A stretch of 64,000 nt of DNA from Bog-113 sp965226755 (lineage in GTDB: Bacteria > Acidobacteriota > Terriglobia > Bryobacterales > Bryobacteraceae): positions 248,001 through 312,000 of the forward strand of contig CBDDDT010000004.1 in NCBI GenBank assembly GCA_965226755.1, read 5' to 3'. The position numbers and the translations under genes are program-made. A model generated the notes under the pieces. The model saw only the letters and a program-made list of their open reading frames with translations, did not search any database and was not told the DNA's origin. The first letter of the stretch is position 1. Each line of letters starts with the position of its first letter. Below, one piece after another: positions 44,357-57,763 of this stretch.

Positions 44357-45132
44357 CGGCTCGTCTCGCGATTCGCCAGACGCCGGTTGTCCTGCTCCAG
44401 AAAGAGCCGCGCCAGCTCCATGTCGTTGGGCCGCGTGATCTTGATGTTGCGCTCGCTTCCGGGCACCACGCTGACCTCTACGGTCTCCAACCTCTCGACC
44501 AGGCTGGATTCATCTGTTCCCAGAAAGCCATCCTGCCGGGCGCGCTCGAACGCGGTCTTCAGCACCCCGTATTGAAACACCTGCGGCGTCTGCGCCAGCA
44601 CCAGCCGCTCCCGGGAAATCGTCGTCCGCACCTTCGCTCCCGACGCCTGCGCGCTGCTGACCTGTTTCACCGTGTCCACCGGAACGATGCCCACGATCGC
44701 TCCCCCGTGATTGCGCGCCTCTTCAATGGCGCGCTCGATCGTTTCAATATCGACAAACGGCCTCACCGCATCATGCACCGCCACCAGTTCCGTATCCGGC
44801 GACAGCGAAGCCAGCGCGTTCTCCACCGATTGCTGGCGGGTGTCGCCCCCGGCCACGGCCCGCGCCGTAAGAGCAGTCCGCTCTTCCTGGCGCAACAAAT
44901 CCTGCAACAGCTCCGTCACCCACTCCACGTCATCCGGCCGCACGGCGACCACGATCTCGCTGATTTCGTCGGACTGCAGAAACTTCCGCACCGTATGGGC
45001 CAGAATCGGCGAGCCGTCCAGCAGCATGAACTGCTTGCGGCTCGTGCCCCCGATCTCGGCTGAAGAGCGCCCCATCCGCGTGCCAAGCCCCGCGGCGGGC
45101 AGGATCACAGCGACTCTGCTCACGCTCTCCAT
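44353..45132 (-). CDS. ispD: 2-C-methyl-D-erythritol 4-phosphate cytidylyltransferase
   Basis: Third step of the MEP isoprenoid pathway, forming CDP-ME. 259 residues. The nucleotide-binding start VILPAAGLGTRMG, then KQFMLLDGSPILAHTV, VAVHDAVRPFVD and TDESSLVERLETVEVSVVPGSERNIKIT are diagnostic. Lies between a PIN-TRAM gene (18 nt upstream) and ispF (ATGA overlap). Confidence 0.97.
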   Translation of the reverse strand: MESVSRVAVILPAAGLGTRMGRSSAEIGGTSRKQFMLLDGSPILAHTVRKFLQSDEISEIVVAVRPDDVEWVTELLQDLLRQEERTALTARAVAGGDTRQQSVENALASLSPDTELVAVHDAVRPFVDIETIERAIEEARNHGGAIVGIVPVDTVKQVSSAQASGAKVRTTISRERLVLAQTPQVFQYGVLKTAFERARQDGFLGTDESSLVERLETVEVSVVPGSERNIKITRPNDMELARLFLEQDNRRLANRETSR

Positions 45133-45150
45133 TCTCGCTTATTGTTCGCT

Positions 45151-46221
45151 TTAGCCTTCGCCAACCGCCTGATCCTTGCGCATCCCCCGCTCCGCGATGA
45201 CGGCGTGCGTCCGCTCATCGTGCTTCCCGAAGATCATCTTCCCGGCCGTGGTCTGCAGAACGCTCGTCACCGTCACGTCGATGGTCTTCGAGATCATGCG
45301 CTTGGCATTATCCACCACCACCATCGTGCCGTCGTCGAGATAAGCCACGCCCTGGTTGTATTCCTTTCCCTCTTTCAGGATGAATACGCGCATGCTCTCG
45401 CCGGGAAGCACAATCGGCTTCAATGCGTTCGCCAGTTCATTGATGTTCAGCACTTCCACCCCGCGTAACTGCGCCACTTTGTTCAGGTTGAAGTCATTAG
45501 TGACGATTTTTGCGTCGTACGCCTTCGCCAGTTCGATCAGCTTCAAATCCACCTCCCGCACATGGGGAAAGTCCTGCTCGACGATGCGGACGCTCGCGTG
45601 CGGCATCTTTTGCATTCTCTGCAGCACGTCCAGCCCGCGCCGGCCGCGATTTCGCTTCATGGAGTCGGAGGAATCCGCGACCATCTGCAGTTCGCTCAGC
45701 ACGAACTGCGGCGTGATCAGGATTCCATCCAGAAATCCCGTTTCGGCGATGTCCGCAATGCGGCCATCAATAATCACGCTGGTGTCCAGAATTTTGTAAG
45801 CCGCTCGGGCGCCATCCCCGGCCGCGGCGGACATTCCGCCCATCCAGCCGCTTATGCCGCCGCGGTTCAGTCTTGCGCCCGCTCTGAAGCCCAACGAGGA
45901 TCCGGCGAACACGAGGAGCACGCACAGCGCGATCTGCACAAAGCTCTGCGTCCCCGGCGAGGAAAAGCGCACTTGGGCAAGCACCAGAGAACCCGCGGCG
46001 GCGAACAGCAGCCCCACCGCGCCCCCGGCCGCGGCGCCGGCCGACCTTCTCAGTTCGACCCGCGCAGCCAAAAACTCCCCGCAAACCGCGGCCAATCCCA
46101 CCGCCGCCCCGGCTGCCGCGGCCGTTTGCGGGGCAAGTTGAAAGGGCTGTAGCGCGTACGCCAATGCCGCGATTAGCGCAACAATGAAGACACGTACAGC
46201 CACGCAAAGAAATTGGAGCAA
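45151..46221 (-). CDS. YacL-like PIN-TRAM domain membrane protein
   Basis: 356 residues. Three to four N-terminal membrane helices (to about 130), then a PIN nuclease-fold domain (KILDTSVIIDGRIADIAETG, LKLIELAKAYDAKIVTNDFNLNKV) with its conserved Asp residues, and a C-terminal TRAM RNA-binding domain (GMAYLDDGT-type YNQGVAYLDDGTMVVVDN). Homologues are linked to ispD in many bacteria, often with CarD; a ribonuclease role is suspected. Start is TTG 46221 (AAGG 10 nt upstream), alternative GTG 46203. Confidence 0.9.
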   Translation of the reverse strand: MLQFLCVAVRVFIVALIAALAYALQPFQLAPQTAAAAGAAVGLAAVCGEFLAARVELRRSAGAAAGGAVGLLFAAAGSLVLAQVRFSSPGTQSFVQIALCVLLVFAGSSLGFRAGARLNRGGISGWMGGMSAAAGDGARAAYKILDTSVIIDGRIADIAETGFLDGILITPQFVLSELQMVADSSDSMKRNRGRRGLDVLQRMQKMPHASVRIVEQDFPHVREVDLKLIELAKAYDAKIVTNDFNLNKVAQLRGVEVLNINELANALKPIVLPGESMRVFILKEGKEYNQGVAYLDDGTMVVVDNAKRMISKTIDVTVTSVLQTTAGKMIFGKHDERTHAVIAERGMRKDQAVGEG

Positions 46222-46434
46222 TAGTCACCGCCTTGTCCCGGATTGTCTAGGGGAACGGCCCGAACGCTCGGGCTCGCACGGGAATTGTAACACTGCGAAT
46301 CGAGTGCGTAAAGAATTGTCAGCGCAGGATCTGAAATGATCCACATTTCCGCCTGTCCAACATCCCCGCGTCGCGCTTCCCCCGCTTGGCCTCCGGCGAG
46401 CCTATAATTGCCGGAGGAGCTCGCCAACTTCCGT

Positions 46435-47709
46435 ATGGCCGGACCGACCATTTTTCACCTCGACATGGACGCTTTCTTCGTCTCGGTCGAGGAGCTGTTC
46501 GATCCCGCTCTGAAAGGCAAGCCCGTCGTGGTCGGCGGCCGCGCGGATGCGCGCGGCGTAGTCTCCGCCGCTTCCTACGCCGCCCGCAAGTTCGGCGTGC
46601 ATTCCGCCATGCCGCTCCGCACGGCATATAAACTTTGCCCGCAAGCGGTTTTCCTCGAAGGGCGTCCGGACCGTTATCGCGAATACTCCCGGCGGGTGCG
46701 GGCGGTTCTCGATCAATTTACGCCCCTGGTCGAAATGGCGTCCATCGACGAGGCCTACCTCGACGTCACGGGAACCGAACGCCTGCACGGGCCGCCCCTG
46801 GCTTGCGCCGCCGCTCTCCACGCCGCCATCGCGTTGCAAACGGGACTCAACTGCTCCATCGGCATCGCGCGTTCACGGCTGGTCGCCAAGGTCTCCTCCG
46901 ACCAGGCGAAGCCGAACGGCATTCTCTGGATTCTTCCAGGATCGGAAGCGCGCTTTTTGGCCCCGTTGGAGGTTCGCAGAATCCCGGGAATCGGCCAAGC
47001 CTCCGAGAATCAGTTGCGTCTGTTGGGCATACGGCGGGTTGGCGATCTCTGCAAGCTCGATGAGACGCTGCTCGAGAAGCGCTTCGGCAAGTGGGGGCTC
47101 GCGCTCGCGGGAAAGGCCCGCGGCGAGGACGCCGGCGCCTGGTTTGACCGGCCAATCGGCGGAAACGCCGGACCGAAATCCATCAGCCACGAGCATACGT
47201 TTCCTATTGACACCTCCGACCGCGATCTCCTTGAAGCGACTTTGCTCAAGCTCTCCGAGATGGTCGCGCGCCGGCTGCGCGGAGCTCGCCTGCAAGCCAC
47301 CACCGTGCAGATCAAGCTTCGCGATCGGGAGTTCCTGACCGTGTTGCGCTCCCGTGTGCTGCCCGAACCGAGCAATCTGGACATCGAAATCGGACGTCTG
47401 ACACGTGAGCTTTTGCAAGAGAACTGGGCGCCCGGCACGCGTGTCCGGCTTTTGGGCGTGTACGCTTCCGGTCTCGTCGAGGAGACCGCTCAATTGAGTC
47501 TCCTTACGGGCGGCGGCGAATCACGCTGGCGCGCGGCCATGGCCGCCGCCGACCAGTTGCGGGATCGTTTTGGGGAGCGCGCCCTGGGATTAGCGGGCGG
47601 AATGCGGGGAACCTTTCGTGAGCGGACGCACGAGGCTATGGTTCAGATGCCGGAGAAGACGCCTGCCCGGAGGGAGCCAAACCAGAAAAGGCGGAAGCCC
47701 TTGCAATAA
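46435..47709 (+). CDS. dinB: DNA polymerase IV (Y-family)
   Basis: 424 residues from ATG 46435; GGAGGAG lies 16 nt upstream, rather far. A TTG at 46408 is the alternative. Palm motifs FHLDMDAFFVSVE and MASIDEAYLDVTG carry the metal-binding acids; GVHSAMPLRTAYKLCP and SRLVAKVSSDQAKPNG are family segments; the HhH thumb is RRIPGIGQASENQLRL. Low-fidelity translesion synthesis. The C-terminal tail lacks a clear QLxLF beta-clamp motif, though AQLSLLTGG near 365-373 is similar. Confidence 0.95.
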   Translation: MAGPTIFHLDMDAFFVSVEELFDPALKGKPVVVGGRADARGVVSAASYAARKFGVHSAMPLRTAYKLCPQAVFLEGRPDRYREYSRRVRAVLDQFTPLVEMASIDEAYLDVTGTERLHGPPLACAAALHAAIALQTGLNCSIGIARSRLVAKVSSDQAKPNGILWILPGSEARFLAPLEVRRIPGIGQASENQLRLLGIRRVGDLCKLDETLLEKRFGKWGLALAGKARGEDAGAWFDRPIGGNAGPKSISHEHTFPIDTSDRDLLEATLLKLSEMVARRLRGARLQATTVQIKLRDREFLTVLRSRVLPEPSNLDIEIGRLTRELLQENWAPGTRVRLLGVYASGLVEETAQLSLLTGGGESRWRAAMAAADQLRDRFGERALGLAGGMRGTFRERTHEAMVQMPEKTPARREPNQKRRKPLQ

Positions 47710-47774
47710 GCGCCTTCGAGATAGGCGAGCGTGACGCTGTTCGGAAATCTCTCACAAAAAATTCACGAAACCCC

Positions 47775-47804
47775 TTGCGCAGGACTTCGGCGCCCTGCTA
47801 ACTT
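47775..47804 (+). promoter_or_regulatory. Candidate rrn promoter
   Basis: TTGCGC (47775-47780), 18-nt spacer, TAACTT (47799-47804). About 530 nt upstream of the 16S gene. Picked by eye from the best -35/-10 match. Confidence 0.35.
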
Positions 47805-48255
47805 AGGTTTGTCGCCGAAAGGTTGACGGGCTGCTCGGATCGGGGCGCTGGCCTATCCTGAGTTTTCGCTTTAGCGTGTTTCACGAAATTGCGAAGGTCA
47901 GGTTGCCAAGTTCGAATCCGGGTGGTAAAGTAAATCAGTACAAGCGTTTGAGAGTAGAGCGGTTGAGCCTAATCGGTTTGGGCTAGTTTGTTAAGCCCTG
48001 TTCGGTTAAGCAAATTTGTTGAGCAAGGAACGGTAACAAACTTCCTCCGGGCCTCCGGATGAAGCGGGTAACGGCCTTCCTGGTAGTTCTTTCAAAAAGC
48101 TCTTACAATTTTCCCGTACTCGGACCTAAACCGGGCCGTGCCTTTTTTGGCGCAGACGGAGGGAATGGTATGGAACCGTAGAAGTCTTACGGGTTTTAAG
48201 TTTCGAGGCCTGCGGTCGGCTTTCGCATGCAGATGCGAATTGCGGGACCGTACAG

Positions 48256-48268
48256 ATCTTTGACAATC
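48256..48268 (+). promoter_or_regulatory. boxA-like antitermination element in the rrn leader
   Basis: ATCTTTGACAATC precedes the 16S gene by about 70 nt; a related TTCTTTGACATTT precedes the 23S gene at 50385-50397. The repeated TCTTTGACA before each large rRNA fits a boxA-type nut element. Confidence 0.5.
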
Positions 48269-48337
48269 TGGTTGGATGCACTAATTACTTCGTCAGAACT
48301 CTGAGTTCAACCGGGGCGATTCAATCAACTCACAGCT

Positions 48338-49831
<1,494 letters not shown>

Positions 49832-50080
49832 TAAAGAGACCGTGGGTGGAGTTCCTCACATGTACAGAGGAGCAGCCGTTCCACTCCAACCTCAAATCGT
49901 TCCCCGGCTTGCCGGTGGATGGTTTGAGAGCATTCGTCCCGAACTCTTTGCTTAGAGAATCGCGAAGTGTTTAGCGTCGCCGGCAGGCTGGTCTTGCTGG
50001 CGCTGCATCCAATCGGCCTCGATTGATTTCGGCGGGGCGCCCGGGCAGCGATGTTTCGGGCGCTCTTCGCCAAACGTGAA

Positions 50081-50156
50081 GGGGCTGTAGCTCAGCTGGG
50101 AGAGCGCCTGACTTGCACTCAGGAGGCCGCCGGTTCGATCCCGACCAGCTCCACCA
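50081..50156 (+). tRNA. tRNA-Ala(UGC)
   Basis: Acceptor GGGGCTG pairs with CAGCTCC (50146-50152), discriminator A, encoded CCA. D loop AGCTCAGCTGGGAGAGC, anticodon TGC in CTTGCACT, T loop GGTTCGATCCC. First tRNA of the 16S-23S spacer. Confidence 0.97.
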
Positions 50157-50184
50157 GTTTACGCAGCTGTGAGCATGCCAAGCC

Positions 50185-50261
50185 GGGCCTGTAGCTCAGG
50201 TGGCTAGAGCGCACCCCTGATAAGGGTGAGGTCGCTAGTTCGAGTCTAGCCAGGCCCACCA
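50185..50261 (+). tRNA. tRNA-Ile(GAU)
   Basis: Acceptor GGGCCTG pairs with CAGGCCC (50251-50257), discriminator A, encoded CCA. Anticodon GAT in CTGATAA, T loop AGTTCGAGTCT. Second tRNA of the 16S-23S spacer, 28 nt after tRNA-Ala. Confidence 0.97.
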
Positions 50262-50384
50262 TCCACCTCCGAAATCAGCGTTTTGGCGCAAGCACTCCCG
50301 GCGCGAGAAGACGTAAGCCTGCAACCGGCCATCCGGCGGCTGGCTTCTGTCGTCTCGAAGTTTTGGAGGCGCAGTGAAATCAGT

Positions 50385-50397
50385 TCTTTGACATTTG
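50385..50397 (+). promoter_or_regulatory. boxA-like element before 23S
   Basis: TTCTTTGACATTT, matching the element at 48256-48268; about 115 nt upstream of the 23S 5' end. Confidence 0.45.
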
Positions 50398-50512
50398 AAT
50401 AGAATGACGGGCATTACTTACTACAAGTAGTGCAACATCAATTCGCCTCTATATCGGGGGCGGGTTGATCGAAGCGTACAAGAATTACATTTGTGTCTTC
50501 AGTAGATTTTGT

Positions 50513-53428
<2,916 letters not shown>

Positions 53429-53515
53429 ATAAAATTTACTGATCACGCAATATGTGATTCTCCGCTTCCTCAGCGAAGCGATGGTGAGTGGCCTGTCATT
53501 CTATTCAATAACCCT

Positions 53516-53633
53516 TCTGGGTGATCATAGCGAGGGGGTCCCACCCGTTCCCATCCCGAACACGGTAGTTAAGCCCTTCAGCCCCGATTGTACTGCACGC
53601 GCAAGTGTGTGGGAGAGTAGGAAGTCGCCCGGT
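53516..53633 (+). rRNA. rrf: 5S ribosomal RNA
   Basis: About 118 nt. Terminal helix CTGGGTGA (from 53517) with TCGCCCGG (53625-53632), internal CCCGTTCCCATCCCGAAC and GGGAGAGTAGG typical of 5S. Lies about 90 nt after 23S and just before the operon terminator. Confidence 0.95.
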
Positions 53634-53642
53634 TAATTCACC

Positions 53643-53676
53643 AAAAGCCCAGCTGCAAAGCTGGGCTTTTGCCTTT
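53643..53676 (+). terminator. rrn operon terminator
   Basis: 12-bp stem AAAAGCCCAGCT, loop GCAA, AGCTGGGCTTTT, followed by GCCTTTT. Ten nt after the 5S gene. Confidence 0.9.
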
Positions 53677-53728
53677 TCCCTCTCATCATTGTGATAGCCT
53701 TTCTCCAGGCTCATTGCCCTTCTCAAAA

Positions 53729-54733
53729 ATGCTCCGCCGCTCCTTCCTCACCGGCCTTTCCGCGCCTCTCTTCCTCGGCGCCCAGAATAAATCCGGCTCC
53801 GCCAAACCAATTCTGGGATCCGGAGCTCACACTTACGAAGCCATCCACGATTGGGGCGTCCTCCCCGCGAATATCAAATACGGCAACACCCATGGCGTCT
53901 GCGAAGACTCCCACGGCCGCATCTACATCCACCACACGGTGAACGCCGCCAGCGAGTCTCACGACTCCATGGTCGTTTTCGATCCTAACGGGCGTTTCAT
54001 CAAATCCTGGGGAAGCGCCTTTCGCGGCGGCGCGCATGGCCTCCAAATTCACAAAGAGGGTTCGCAGGAATTCCTTTACCTCTGCGACACCCAGCGCGGC
54101 GTCGTCGTCAAATCCACGCTTGATGGCGAAGAGGTTTTCATGCTGGGCTATCCCTCGATGGCCGCCCCTTACAAGGGAATCAAATACAGCCCCACCAACC
54201 TCGCCATCGCGCCCAACGGCGATCTTTACGTCGGCGACGGATACGGTTCCAGTTACATCAATCAATACAACTCAAAGGGCGACTACATCCGCACCTTCGG
54301 AGGCAAGGGGAAAGAACCCGGCCAGCTCGATTGCCCGCACGGCCTCATCGTCGATACCCGCGGAACGCATCCCATGCTGGTGGTCGCCGATCGCGCCAAT
54401 CACCGGATTCAGCGCTTCACCCTGGCCGGTGAACACATCGACTTCGTTTCCGGCGTCAACCTGCCCTGTTACTTCAGCACCGCCGCCAATGGCGACGTCG
54501 TCATTCCGGATCTCGGTGCTCGCGTCACTCTCTTCGACCGGCACAACAATGTGATTGAAAACCTCGGCGACGACTCCCAATCCAAATGGAGCGAAACCCG
54601 CAAGTTGAGCCGCGACCACTTCACGCCCGGCAAATTCGTCTGTCCGCACGGCGCCTGTTTCGACCATGCCGGCAATATCTTCGTTGTCGAATGGGTCGAG
54701 GTCGGACGCGTCACCAAGCTGCGGAAGGTGTGA
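53729..54733 (+). CDS. Exported NHL-repeat six-bladed beta-propeller protein
   Basis: 334 residues. N-terminus LRRSFLTGLSAPLFLGAQ has a twin-Arg followed by a hydrophobic stretch, compatible with Tat export. NHL-type repeats follow: THGVCEDSHGRIYIHH, PTNLAIAPNGDLYVGDGYG, QLDCPHGLIVDTRGTHPMLVVADRANHRIQRF and CPHGACFDHAGNIFVVEW. No enzyme motif; similar proteins bind or act on sugars or peptides. Directly followed (ATG right after the TGA) by the next gene. Confidence 0.83.
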   Translation: MLRRSFLTGLSAPLFLGAQNKSGSAKPILGSGAHTYEAIHDWGVLPANIKYGNTHGVCEDSHGRIYIHHTVNAASESHDSMVVFDPNGRFIKSWGSAFRGGAHGLQIHKEGSQEFLYLCDTQRGVVVKSTLDGEEVFMLGYPSMAAPYKGIKYSPTNLAIAPNGDLYVGDGYGSSYINQYNSKGDYIRTFGGKGKEPGQLDCPHGLIVDTRGTHPMLVVADRANHRIQRFTLAGEHIDFVSGVNLPCYFSTAANGDVVIPDLGARVTLFDRHNNVIENLGDDSQSKWSETRKLSRDHFTPGKFVCPHGACFDHAGNIFVVEWVEVGRVTKLRKV

Positions 54734-55282
54734 ATGCGCTTCGCCGCCTTTTTCATCTGCTCTTTTGCGCTCCACGCCCAATCGGCCGGACTCGCTCCCG
54801 CATCGGAAACCGGCAAACTTTTCACCGATCTCGCCGCTCAGAGCACGCGCCTGCAGCCTCTTATTCAGCAGCTGAAACCGAACGAGTGGGTAGCGGCCGG
54901 CGCCCCTAAGTCCGTCGCCGCTCTGTGGCAGACCGCCGCATCGCAGAACCAGGCCCTTTCCGCTCAGGCCGGTGTCGTGGCGCGCACTCCCGAGAAGTTG
55001 GCGGATTCCCTGCGCCTGCTCGAACAGCTCCACACCGTCGAAGAATCCGTCGCCGAACTTCTCCCCAGCGTCGCCCAATATCAGAACCCCGCCCTGGCCC
55101 AATTGATCGCCGGCATGGAGGAGGAAGGCAAACCGGCGCGAGACGCTTACGCGCAGCGCGTTCTCGATCTCGCCGCCGAACGGGAAGCGCAATTCGAGAT
55201 CGCCGACCACGAAGCCCAGCGCTGCCGCGAAATCCTTAGTAAAGAGCCCCGCGGCGGAGCGCGAGCGGTAAAATCAAAGTAA
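54734..55282 (+). CDS. Exported helical protein of unknown function
   Basis: 182 residues. Short signal peptide RFAAFFICSFALHAQSA, then an all-helical, Ala/Gln/Glu-rich sequence (LFTDLAAQSTRLQPLIQQL, VLDLAAEREAQFEIADHEAQ) likely forming coiled coils. Begins right at the end of the NHL gene; its TAA overlaps the next ATG (TAATG). No family recognised. Confidence 0.65.
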   Translation: MRFAAFFICSFALHAQSAGLAPASETGKLFTDLAAQSTRLQPLIQQLKPNEWVAAGAPKSVAALWQTAASQNQALSAQAGVVARTPEKLADSLRLLEQLHTVEESVAELLPSVAQYQNPALAQLIAGMEEEGKPARDAYAQRVLDLAAEREAQFEIADHEAQRCREILSKEPRGGARAVKSK

Positions 55283-55482
55283 TGGCATATATCTGCAGCA
55301 TCTGCGAGCAGGAATCCACCCGCATTTGCGTCTCCTGCACCAAAGACACCTGCGACGACCACCTCTGCGGCATCTGCAAGAGTTGCAGTGATTGTTGCCC
55401 CCATGAGGTGCAGCTCGAGGAGCGGCCGACCGTCCGCGACGCCATCGAATCCGCCTCCCAGGAAACCAATACTAGGTTTTGA
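55282..55482 (+). CDS. Small cysteine-rich putative zinc-binding protein
   Basis: 66 residues with ten Cys and two His in the first 42: YICSICEQESTRICVSC, DTCDDHLCGICKSCSDCC and PHEV. The spacing recalls a B-box or cross-brace zinc finger binding two metals. The start overlaps the preceding stop (TAATG), so the three genes 53729-55482 probably form one operon. The end overlaps the convergent TIM-barrel gene by 11 nt. Function unknown. Confidence 0.65.
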   Translation: MAYICSICEQESTRICVSCTKDTCDDHLCGICKSCSDCCPHEVQLEERPTVRDAIESASQETNTRF

Positions 55483-56320
55483 CCCCGGTATACGCGGTCT
55501 GAATCTGCTTGCGCGCGAACTCCGCGTCTTTCGCCAGAGCCCCTGGCTCATCACTCGTCTTGTATGCCCGCTCGACTGTCACCGGTCCGCTGAATCCCGC
55601 GCGCGCCAGCAATCCGAACATTCGTGAGAAGTCGACCGATCCTTGTCCGAGCGGTCGCGGCTCTCGCGTTCGGCCTTCCGCGAAATCGGAAGCAATCACC
55701 GCCTTCACCTGGGAAAGCGACCCGCGAATCTGATCGTCTGTAACGCCGCTCCCTTCCGCGAAGACGTTGCTCCGCAGAGCCAGCCCGCTCCACTCCGGGT
55801 CCAATACCGCGAGAAAGCTTCGTGCGTCCTGCAAACTCATTTCCACGCCGCTCGCTCCCGCGATCACCAGCACCGCGATCTTGTACTCTCGCCCGGCATA
55901 GACCAGTCCCGCCGCCTCGCGCCGGCTCTGCGCCGCCAGATTGCTTCGGTTCAGCCCGCACTTCGCCAGCCCCACGCCCGTTCGCCCCGCGAGCGCCAGC
56001 ACGGTGCGGCACCACGGATCGTAAGGCGTCGTAAGCCCGGTCGTCACCACCGGCGCTTCCAACCCGGAACCGTGAATGCTTTCGAAAGCTCGCACCTCGT
56101 CAACCGGCGCCAGCGATGGCTCCACCAGGCCGCCCGGCATCACCGTAATATCGATGCCGTCGAAACCCAGCTGCTTGACGATCTCGCCCATTTCGGCATA
56201 ACCAACTCCGGTGAGCGCCTTGGACAAGACGCAAAGACTGGGAACCTTGAGCTTCGGCGGCTTCTGCGCCACCGCCGGAGCGGCCGCCAAAATTCCCAAA
56301 GCCTCCCGGCGCGTCATCAT
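55472..56320 (-). CDS. Sugar phosphate isomerase/epimerase-type TIM barrel, exported
   Basis: 282 residues. N-terminus MMTRREALGILAAAPAVAQ looks like a Tat-type signal (Arg-Arg followed by hydrophobic residues and A-x-A), as often found in acidobacterial and planctomycete members. The xylose-isomerase-like barrel shows MGEIVKQLGFDGIDITVMPGG near the start, VLVIAGASG, LDPEWSGLALRSNVF and SGPVTVERAYKT at the end. Substrate unknown; probably a sugar or inositol derivative. Confidence 0.8.
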   Translation of the reverse strand: MMTRREALGILAAAPAVAQKPPKLKVPSLCVLSKALTGVGYAEMGEIVKQLGFDGIDITVMPGGLVEPSLAPVDEVRAFESIHGSGLEAPVVTTGLTTPYDPWCRTVLALAGRTGVGLAKCGLNRSNLAAQSRREAAGLVYAGREYKIAVLVIAGASGVEMSLQDARSFLAVLDPEWSGLALRSNVFAEGSGVTDDQIRGSLSQVKAVIASDFAEGRTREPRPLGQGSVDFSRMFGLLARAGFSGPVTVERAYKTSDEPGALAKDAEFARKQIQTAYTGVKT

Positions 56321-56323
56321 CCT

Positions 56324-56794
56324 TTATTTCTGCTTTTCGGCGAAGGGACCGACCACCGGCAGCACCACTTTTTGATTCTGGAAGGCCTTCACCGCCATAA
56401 AGACAACCAGCGCGAAGTAGGCCAGCTCCAGAATCCGATCCAGAAGCAGGTTCGCTCGATAAGAGAACCCGGTGATAATTCCAATCACCAGAAATGCTCC
56501 GCAATAAGCAATCTGCAGAAAGAGCGCCTGCCAGGCGTCGAACCGGATTTTGCGGTCCCGGTTATACGGGGCCAGGAACAAAAAGATCACCGGTCCCACG
56601 ATAAGGACCACGTAACAGAGGACGCTCGCCCAATTGCTCGCCAGGCCGGGCGCGAAGGGCTCTTGCGAAGAAGGCGGCGGAGTTCCTAAGCCCGCGGCGG
56701 TTGCGCCCGCGCCGGCGGCTGCTCCGGCGGGAGCTCCGCAACTCGGGCAGAAACGCCCCTCAAACTGTGTGCCGCACTGACTGCAGTAGACCAT
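56324..56794 (-). CDS. Zinc-ribbon membrane protein (DUF4870-like)
   Basis: 156 residues from ATG 56794 (SD AGGAG). An N-terminal zinc ribbon YCSQCGTQFEGRFCPSCG is followed by an Ala/Pro linker and three membrane helices (WASVLCYVVLIVGPVIFLFLA, ALFLQIAYCGAFLVIGIITG, LELAYFALVVFMAVKAF). DNRKIRFDAWQALFLQ-like DRKIRFDAWQALF matches the DUF4870 family core. Function unknown. Lies 4 nt after the end of the TIM-barrel gene start region on the same strand. Confidence 0.8.
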   Translation of the reverse strand: MVYCSQCGTQFEGRFCPSCGAPAGAAAGAGATAAGLGTPPPSSQEPFAPGLASNWASVLCYVVLIVGPVIFLFLAPYNRDRKIRFDAWQALFLQIAYCGAFLVIGIITGFSYRANLLLDRILELAYFALVVFMAVKAFQNQKVVLPVVGPFAEKQK

Positions 56795-56825
56795 CTGTTG
56801 GGCTCCTTTTTTTCGCGCCTGCCCC

Positions 56826-57719
56826 TCAGGCCGCCCTTCGCGCGAAGCCACCGGCTTGCAGCGCGCGAAAGATATCCTTGGTGGCGGTGCTCCGGTTCAG
56901 TGTATAAAAATGAATGCCCGGTGCGCCACCCATCAGCAAATCCACGCACTGCGCCGTGGCGTGCGCCACCCCCAACTGCAAAACTCCGGCCGGATCTTGC
57001 CGCCGCCTGTCCAGCTCCGCCGCCAGCTGAAACGGAAGGCTCACGCCGCAGGATGACGTGAATCGTTCCACCTGCGCCGCGTTCGTGATCGGCATGATGC
57101 CCGGAAGAATCGGCACTTGGATTCCCACTGTGCGCGCGCGATCTACAAACTCGAAGTAGCGCCGGTTATCGAAGAACAAGTTGGTGATGACAAAATCCAA
57201 GCCCTCATCCACTTTGCGCTTCAGGTTCATCAAATCCACATGCGGGTTCAGGCATTCCAAATGTCTTTCCGGGTACCCCGCGCCGCCGACGGACAAGCGA
57301 CTGCCCGCTCGCTCCCGGATCATTCGAATCAGCTCGTTCGCGTACCGGAATCCGCCTTCCACCGCGACAAATTCGCTTTGCCCTTTCGGCGGATCGCCCC
57401 GCAGCGCCAGCACATTCTCTACCCCGGCTTCCAATAGCCGGTCCAGAACCGCCGCGATCTCTTCGCGCGTGGATCCTACGCACGTCAGGTGCGCCATCGC
57501 CTCCAACCCCGTCTCGCTCTTGATCCGGCTGACGATATCCAGCGTCTTTTCGCGCGTCGAGCCGCCCGCCCCATAGGTTACGGAAACGAACGACGGAGCC
57601 AGCGAACTCAATTCCGAGATCGTTCGCTCCAGCTGATCAGCCGCCTCTTCGTTCTTCGGGGGGAAGAATTCGAACGAGAACGTCGGGGACCCGCGGCCCA
57701 GAAAATCCCGAATTTTCAT
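56826..57719 (-). CDS. metF: Methylenetetrahydrofolate reductase
   Basis: Reduces 5,10-methylene-THF to 5-methyl-THF for methionine synthesis. 297 residues from ATG 57719, the family length; the open frame further upstream has no support. FSFEFFPPKNEEAADQL, SVTYGAGGSTREKTLDIV, HLTCVGSTREEI and LALRGDPPKG are the FAD and folate site motifs, and LPGIMPITNAAQVERF is near the C-terminus. Functionally fits with glyA (62244-63518) and the sulfur-amino-acid cluster at 14374-17679. Confidence 0.96.
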   Translation of the reverse strand: MKIRDFLGRGSPTFSFEFFPPKNEEAADQLERTISELSSLAPSFVSVTYGAGGSTREKTLDIVSRIKSETGLEAMAHLTCVGSTREEIAAVLDRLLEAGVENVLALRGDPPKGQSEFVAVEGGFRYANELIRMIRERAGSRLSVGGAGYPERHLECLNPHVDLMNLKRKVDEGLDFVITNLFFDNRRYFEFVDRARTVGIQVPILPGIMPITNAAQVERFTSSCGVSLPFQLAAELDRRRQDPAGVLQLGVAHATAQCVDLLMGGAPGIHFYTLNRSTATKDIFRALQAGGFARRAA

Positions 57720-57763
57720 ATTTCTTATTGTAGACGCGCGGCCCGCCGCGCAGGCCGCTACCC

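Larger units (their letters stand above)
47710..48337 (+). other. Leader region of the rRNA operon
   Basis: About 630 nt without a gene. It contains a candidate promoter at 47775-47804, several GGTTGAGC/GTTAAGC-like repeats between 47960 and 48030, and a boxA-like ATCTTTGACAATC at 48256-48268. The rest shows no ORF or tRNA that I can support. Confidence 0.7.

Noticed and set aside
47823..47859. Second rrn promoter candidate TTGACG with TATCCT
   Set aside because: The spacing of 25 nt is too long for a sigma-70 promoter.
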